Below, piece by piece: positions 59,174 through 64,000 of a stretch of DNA of 64,000 nucleotides. The stretch is from the NCBI GenBank assembly GCA_021234155.1, contig JAJEKV010000102.1:1048456-1112455 (forward strand), read 5' to 3'. The notes beneath the pieces are model-generated. The model saw nothing but the letters and a program-made list of their open reading frames with translations. It made no database searches and was not told where the DNA came from. Every line of letters starts with the position of its first letter. The stretch's first letter is position 1. The stretch is from Isoetes taiwanensis (lineage: Eukaryota > Streptophyta > Lycopodiopsida > Isoetales > Isoetaceae). A program made the position numbers and the translations under genes.

Positions 59174-60418
59174 TATGCACCCAAACCAAAGGGGGTTTAA
59201 GGGGGATTTTAATTTAAATGTGTTGGACCCAATGGTTGTGTTAATTAATGTCAATGGTAGTTATGTGTTGGTTGTTAATGTCAATGGTTGTTATGTGTTG
59301 GGGGATTTAATTTTTATATGTTGGATGTTAATGGTTTGTGTTGCAAAAAATTTTTTGGCCCCTTCGGCCTTAAAGGACATCCCCAGTGTGACAAAAAAAT
59401 TTAGAATTCAAACCAAAAAAAACTAGAATTCCTTTGAGGCTTTCATCACCGTAGCTTTTGAATTTCATCACAATAAAACAAATAGAACATAAGTAAAAGT
59501 TACCATAAAGATAGAGCGGATTGATCCCATTATTCGAAAGTCATAAAGTTTGCAACACCCATACACAAACATTTTTGAACTAGAATTTAACAGCACCTTT
59601 GGCCTCCATAGATTCTTGTGGTGAGAAACCAAAGTGGGAAACTTTTTGCTTGTTAGCACAAGGATCTAGAAGCCTTGGAATTTGCTTAATAACCGCCTCA
59701 AAATCTAAATTGCATGGTAATTTTTGCAAGCTTCATTGAATGAGCCATAAAACAATATCCAATAGCTAAATCAGATTAATCACCGGGTAGGATGTGAAAG
59801 CCTACAAAACCCGGACGAAAAATTGCTGTTTTAGCATAGATAACTTAACCAAACATAACCATATCATACACTATCAAAAGATCTCGTAGAGAGCTTTCCA
59901 ACGCAATAAAAATCATCTCAAACAGAGCTCGGATCAAAAGTTATGATAAGAAATGTGTTGCTTGGCGGAAACCGCACTACATCGCCCTTCAAGCCCTTCA
60001 TGTGCCCATTATGCACCACACACACAAAAGAGGGCTTTTGTTGTGAGCCATTGGTTGTTGACCGTTATGCACCACACGCACAAAAAAAGGGCTTTTGTTA
60101 TGAGCCATTGGTTGTTGACCATTGGAAAAAAAAAAAAGGCTAAAATCAATGGCTCGAAATGGTGCACTCTAGATGCATCATTAGGGCTTTTGTTGTGCCA
60201 TTGGTTGTTGACCGTTACGCACCACACGCACAAAAAAAGGCTTTTGTTGTGAGCCATTGGTTATTGACCATTGGAAAAAAAAGGCTAAAATCAATGGCTC
60301 AAAAATGGTGCACTCTAGATGTACGCATTAGTACATCCATTTGAATACATCACGAAATCATAGGAAAACCTTAGTGAAAAGCGTACAAAAACACAAAGAA
60401 AACCCCCTGTTATTATGC
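59174..60418 (+). repeat. Large tandem repeat, unit 2
   Basis: A second copy of the family beginning TATGCACCCAAACCAAAGGG. Inside, the block TTGTTGTGAGCCATTGGTTG and its GCACCACACRCACAAAA neighbour occurs three times (60010-60260), and AAATCAATGGCTC...GTGCACTCTAGATG occurs twice, showing nested duplication. Confidence 0.7.
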
Positions 60419-60771
60419 TACATATTCCTTCTGTTACAAGCTATTGAGGTTTACTTTTTCTGAAAATACACATTAAACAACATATTCCCCCATAAGGGTA
60501 CCAAACTAAAGTGGTTGAATTCCTAAAAACACAACATATGCGTTCGCAGCTATATTTATGAGTCTGCACTAGGGTACCAGCATAACATAAATCTATAAAA
60601 CACAACGATTTAAGAGAATCATGCTCATAACTAATATGTATAAGCTTCTGCTGGAGTTAAAGCTAAACCATGTGCAGGGCAGATCCATGCATTTTCAATA
60701 ATCGGTCACACTCTCCCAAATATAAGCAAACGGCAGAGTCTTGCTATACAAATAGAGGACCAGAAATAAGA
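60419..60771. other. Intergenic, no gene recognised
   Basis: No coding content supported. Confidence 0.5.
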
Positions 60772-61008
60772 CACATGTCAATACAAATCCATCGTAATCT
60801 ACACCAAATAAACTATGTGCCAATTCAATATTTTAAACCCATAGTGATTCGTACATTCTCAAATGATGAATTATAGCACATACCAATTTATGCGTTACAT
60901 AATTAGTGGTGGATATGCCATGTGCATATATACCCAAGGCTGGATCTGCCACGTATCAATTGCACGGCTTAGGTTTTATGTAATGTCTACATCACTTAAG
61001 TTTTTCAT
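60772..61008 (+). repeat. Dispersed repeat, copy 2 (about 230 bp)
   Basis: Matches 56563-56795 (see that entry). It lies upstream of the copia RT fragment at 61340-62300. Confidence 0.8.
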
Positions 61009-61029
61009 GATTTTGGAATATTGAAACCA

Positions 61030-61340
61030 AAACAAGTGTCGCTCTCGCCTAATTAGTAAGGAGACATAAATGTATCATAAATGCAGCCTTTAGTTTCGAA
61101 GACACGTCACGAATCACGATGGACAGCCGAATTAGCAAGAAAGGAAAAAAAAATTGAGAACAAAAAATCCAAAAGATTTATATAGGCCATCATATAATCC
61201 TTGGAAAAAGCATATTATCATGAAATACATCATGAATGCAGCCTTTAATTTTGAAGACACGTGTCAGGCTAAAAGAATTAATAAGGAAGAAAATATATGC
61301 AAATTGAAAAGAAAACTGCTTTATATAGGAGGGAAAACAA
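61030..61340 (+). repeat. Internal direct duplication with TATA-like motifs
   Basis: AAATGCAGCCTTTAGTTTCG-AAGACACGT at about 61080 recurs at about 61230 as GAATGCAGCCTTTAATTTTG-AAGACACGTGT. TTTATATAGG also occurs twice. It may be old promoter/LTR DNA of the adjacent copia fragment. Confidence 0.55.
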
Positions 61341-62300
61341 GAGGATGCCTCTATCCTTCCTTGCTTCCACTTCTTTGCTTCTACATCGACGACACCATCA
61401 TTATCAACAACTCTTTGGAGTCTCTCGTGCACATCTTCAAAGCTGCTCTAAGTGCCAATTTCTCATGCAGGATTTAGAAAAAAATCAAAGCTGCCTTGGT
61501 CTTCGTATGATCAAGGGCAATATTCTCTTAGAATTCTGGCCAAGTTCTCCATGCTCGATTGCCATGCAACCTCCACTCCCATGGAAGTAGGCACCCAACT
61601 TACCACCACCCAATGTCCTTAAAATGCTCAGGAGCAAGCGGCCTTTCCATACAAAAGTGTGATTGGCTGCCTTAACTATCTCATGGTCTCCACTCCACTT
61701 GCCAGATTTGAGTTTTGATGTCAGCGATCTTAGCAGGTTCATGACCAATCCTGGCCCTCCTCATTAGATTGCCCTCAAGCGTGCGCTTCGCTACTTGGTG
61801 TTGTACTACCAGTTTTGGCACACCCGACAGCTCTGATTACGGAGAAGACGAATTAGCCAAATCCACTTCTGGCTATTGCTTCATGTTTCAAGGCAGCACC
61901 ATCACTTTGGAGTTCAAAAAAATAGGAAGCCGCTGCTCAATCTGAGGCGGAATATATTGCAGCTTGTGAAGCTGCCAAAGAAGCTGAACAGCTTCAGGTA
62001 GTGCTGATCTGCAGCTTCAGTAGGAACTTCCGATCCCTGCCTTCTGTGACAATCAGAGTGCAAGTGCACTAGCCAAAGATCCCAAGTTCCACCCCAAATC
62101 CAAACACATGAATGTTCGTTTCTATTTTCTCCAAGAAAAAGTCCAGGAAGGCAGCGGCATCATTATGCCCTATTGCTCTGCATCGCAGCTCAGATGATTG
62201 TTGACATCCTGACCAGACTTCTTTCTGCCGCCAAATTCATCAACTTCCGCCATCAGCTTCATCTGGCCGATCTCTGGTTATCTCAAGCAGGAGAAGATGA
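61340..62300 (+). pseudogene. Ty1/copia reverse transcriptase and RNase H, degenerate
   Basis: Across frames: FYIDDTIIINNSLESLVHIF (YIDD catalytic motif), then QSCLGLRMIKGNILLEF, SDLSRFMTNPGPPH and ALKRALRYLV. RNase H includes CDNQSASALAKDPKFHPKSK and HMNVRFYFLQEKVQEG. The order and motifs are the C-terminal half of a copia polyprotein. The lineage differs from element C: its motif is FHPKSKH where C has YHERAKY. Many stops. Confidence 0.85.
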
Positions 62301-62609
62301 AGTGAGCTCCACCTCTCAGACCACTTCATGCAGGAGCGTTGACCATTGAAGTTCGTATGACACTTCAACCAGTAAACTTAGGAAGGCGGTTAAGAAGTGG
62401 TTGCTACGGACACTTGGCATGCTTTTTGTGGCAACCATCTCGATGCCCTGATTCTAGGAGAAATTATGGGCTTAATAATTTAAGCTAGATTTCCTTTGTT
62501 TGGATCTATTGATCCCAGCATTGTATTCAGTTCCATTGTTATGAATCAAAGCTTGTCCTTGATCTGTCTCTCATTTCTTCTTTCTTAGATTGGCTTTACA
62601 CCCTCATTA
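62301..62609. other. Intergenic, no gene recognised
   Basis: Likely the 3' end of the copia remnant followed by unique DNA. Confidence 0.45.
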
Positions 62610-62850
62610 TCAGTTAGCCTTCTGTGTCAAGGCATCCCATACATCCACGAATGTCAGGCATGTGCTTAGGACAAATCTTGCTCTGAAACTTGGAAAATAG
62701 TTGAGATTTCTTGAGCAGCAAGCCAGCAAGACTGCAAGCAAATAAAATGGATCTGTGTTTTTGTTGCACTTGCTGAAAATGTTCAAGAACACCCTTGATA
62801 GTTCCCAGCTAACACTGCAATTATTGCCTTCGAAGATGCCAACATTACAC
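62610..62850 (-). pseudogene. PPR gene fragment, decayed paralogous copy
   Basis: The minus-strand DNA parallels the PPR coding DNA near 63800-64000: GCAGTCTTGCTGGC here against GCAGTCATGCTGGC there, with matching flanks (CTGGGAACTATCAAGGGTG, TTTTCAGCAAGTGCAACAAA). Frameshifts abolish the protein. It lies about 1 kb downstream of the real gene and is probably a local duplicate. Confidence 0.7.
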
Positions 62851-63537
62851 TTAAAAATCATTCCTGTGCAGCTCATTGGACGTGACTCAGTGGCATAGAT
62901 AATGCCACTGAAGAACTTATTTGTTTAACATATAAGCAGGAATTAACTGTGGGCATCCATGATGAAAACCAAGTTCTATGAAACCCTTCCGTTAATGTCT
63001 CAATTATGTTCGAATTAAAGATGAAGGTAAATCCCCTACAAGAATATCATTTGAATCATGCATTTGAGCAGTCAAAGCTATTATGAAAAATATTACCTAA
63101 GAATGCACCCAGAAATATTTGCCTTCAGTTGGCAAATGGACACAAGTTCTTGAGCCACCTATAGATTAGATGAAAAAAATATTAGGTCTCAAACGACTCG
63201 TGTAGGAGCCTATCATATGTAGTTTTAATCAACGAAGATGAAGATAAATCACTCACGGGAACAGCAATGCAAGCATTTGACCTAGAAATATAGTTGGTTT
63301 CTGCTGGCAAATAAGAAGCTCCAAGCACAATTTCTTCAGCCACCTATGGATAAACGATAAAAATGTCACATGTGGTGGTGCTCGTCTAAGGATAATGATA
63401 AAAACATAAGTTAGGTAGGAGCATCTTCTTAGAGAGAGGAAAGAAATTGTGAAGGAACGACAGACCAACTCGTTATCTGCACAACCTTATGGCCTGGAAT
63501 ATTTTCCAGCTACCCTTTCTGGCTCGTCATGAGAATT
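62851..63537. other. 3' flank of the PPR gene with a weak internal repeat
   Basis: Segments near 63105-63180 and 63270-63360 (CCTAGAAATATAG / CCCAGAAATATTT, GAGCCACCTATAGATTA / CAGCCACCTATGGATAA) are related, suggesting duplication of the downstream region too. No gene. Confidence 0.5.
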
Positions 63538-64000
63538 TCAATCAAGAATTTCAACATCCCACTTGCCAGCATGAAGGTTTGACACCAAGATATATGCTGC
63601 AGGATTTTGCGGATTTGAGTCCATAATAATTTCTGCAACTTGTTTCCCTACTTCAATATTACAATGTTTCTTACAAGCACCAAGTAATGCTCTCCATGTC
63701 TCAGTATCAGGCACAAATGGCATTCTTCTTACTAAGTCTTCAGCTTCATCGAGGCATCCTATACGTCCAAGGATGTCAATCATGCAGTTGTAATGATCTG
63801 ACTGAGGGACAATGCCATACTCAGAAAACATGGAAACAAATAGTTGCCATCCCTCGTGCAGCAGGCCAGCATGACTGCAAGCAGATAGAGCACTCAGAAA
63901 CATTACAGCATCTGGATATATGTGTTCTTGTTGCATTTGCTGAAAAAGTTGAAAAACACCCTCATCATGATAGTTTTCAGCTAACGTTGCAATTACTGCA
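63538..64000 (-). CDS. PLS-type PPR protein, C-terminal part (runs off the window)
   Basis: The minus-strand frame is open from the window edge to TGA at 63538-63540. It has a PPR segment (FQQMQQEHIYPDAVMFLSAL, SACSHAGLLHEGWQLFVSM), then SDHYNCMIDILGRIGCLDEA and DTETWRALLGACKKHCNIEV. It ends in an E-type motif (PAAYILVSNLHAGKWDVEIL), with no E+ or DYW domain. As for the PPR gene at 14824, an organellar RNA-binding role is expected from the family. The start lies beyond 64000. Confidence 0.85.
   Translation of the reverse strand, partial: AVIATLAENYHDEGVFQLFQQMQQEHIYPDAVMFLSALSACSHAGLLHEGWQLFVSMFSEYGIVPQSDHYNCMIDILGRIGCLDEAEDLVRRMPFVPDTETWRALLGACKKHCNIEVGKQVAEIIMDSNPQNPAAYILVSNLHAGKWDVEILD

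Overview
This is a stretch of nuclear land-plant DNA. The host genes are intron-containing or plant-specific: two PLS-type pentatricopeptide (PPR) genes and a 15-exon malectin-like/LRR receptor kinase. The rest is a dense graveyard of plant transposon classes. The style of the PPR proteins and the very high repeat content suggest a fern or another non-angiosperm, but this is inference and the species is not identifiable from the sequence alone.

Layout: 1-8423 is a decayed Ty3/gypsy element (A: broken gag, 3' chromodomain remnant, LTR). It is split by a (TAA)n microsatellite, into which a 3.6-kb PIF/Harbinger-type TIR element has jumped, carrying exon fragments of peptide deformylase and an OSCA/CSC1-like channel. 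9.5-11.2 kb holds a CACTA end and a LINE 3' end with an (ATT)n tail. 12.2-14.0 kb is a Helitron filled with a 1.5-kb polypurine tract. 14.8-17.3 kb is an intact 831-aa PPR gene. 18.6-24.6 kb is a second decayed gypsy element (B) of the same LTR family as A. 25.4-36.4 kb is a reverse-strand Ty1/copia element (C), interrupted by a 6.2-kb CACTA element that carries a 3.4-kb minisatellite of 19-bp units, and by a 965-bp PIF/Harbinger MITE. 37.3-44.5 kb is a complete-ended third gypsy element (D) with two LTRs, PBS, polypurine tract and 5-bp target duplication. D lacks protease, reverse transcriptase and RNase H. 48.0-52.7 kb is the receptor kinase gene. 54-56 kb is a dead hAT transposase. 56-62.3 kb is a mosaic of copia fragments and tandem repeats. 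62.6-64 kb holds a PPR pseudogene fragment and the 3' end of a PPR gene that runs off the window.

The most unusual observation is in gypsy element D. Its first open reading frame begins MARTKQTARK, which is the first nine residues of the mature histone H3 tail (A1 to K9) after the initiator Met. The same element encodes an integrase C-terminal chromodomain, a fold that in other proteins reads methylated H3, and its LTRs carry telo-box repeats. This looks like a histone mimic in a plant chromovirus. The second point of interest is the gene-fragment-carrying TIR element near the left end.

Only the two PPR genes and the receptor kinase look like working host genes. The transposon proteins are nearly all broken by stops, frameshifts and deletions, and several substitutions fit C-to-T decay of methylated DNA.
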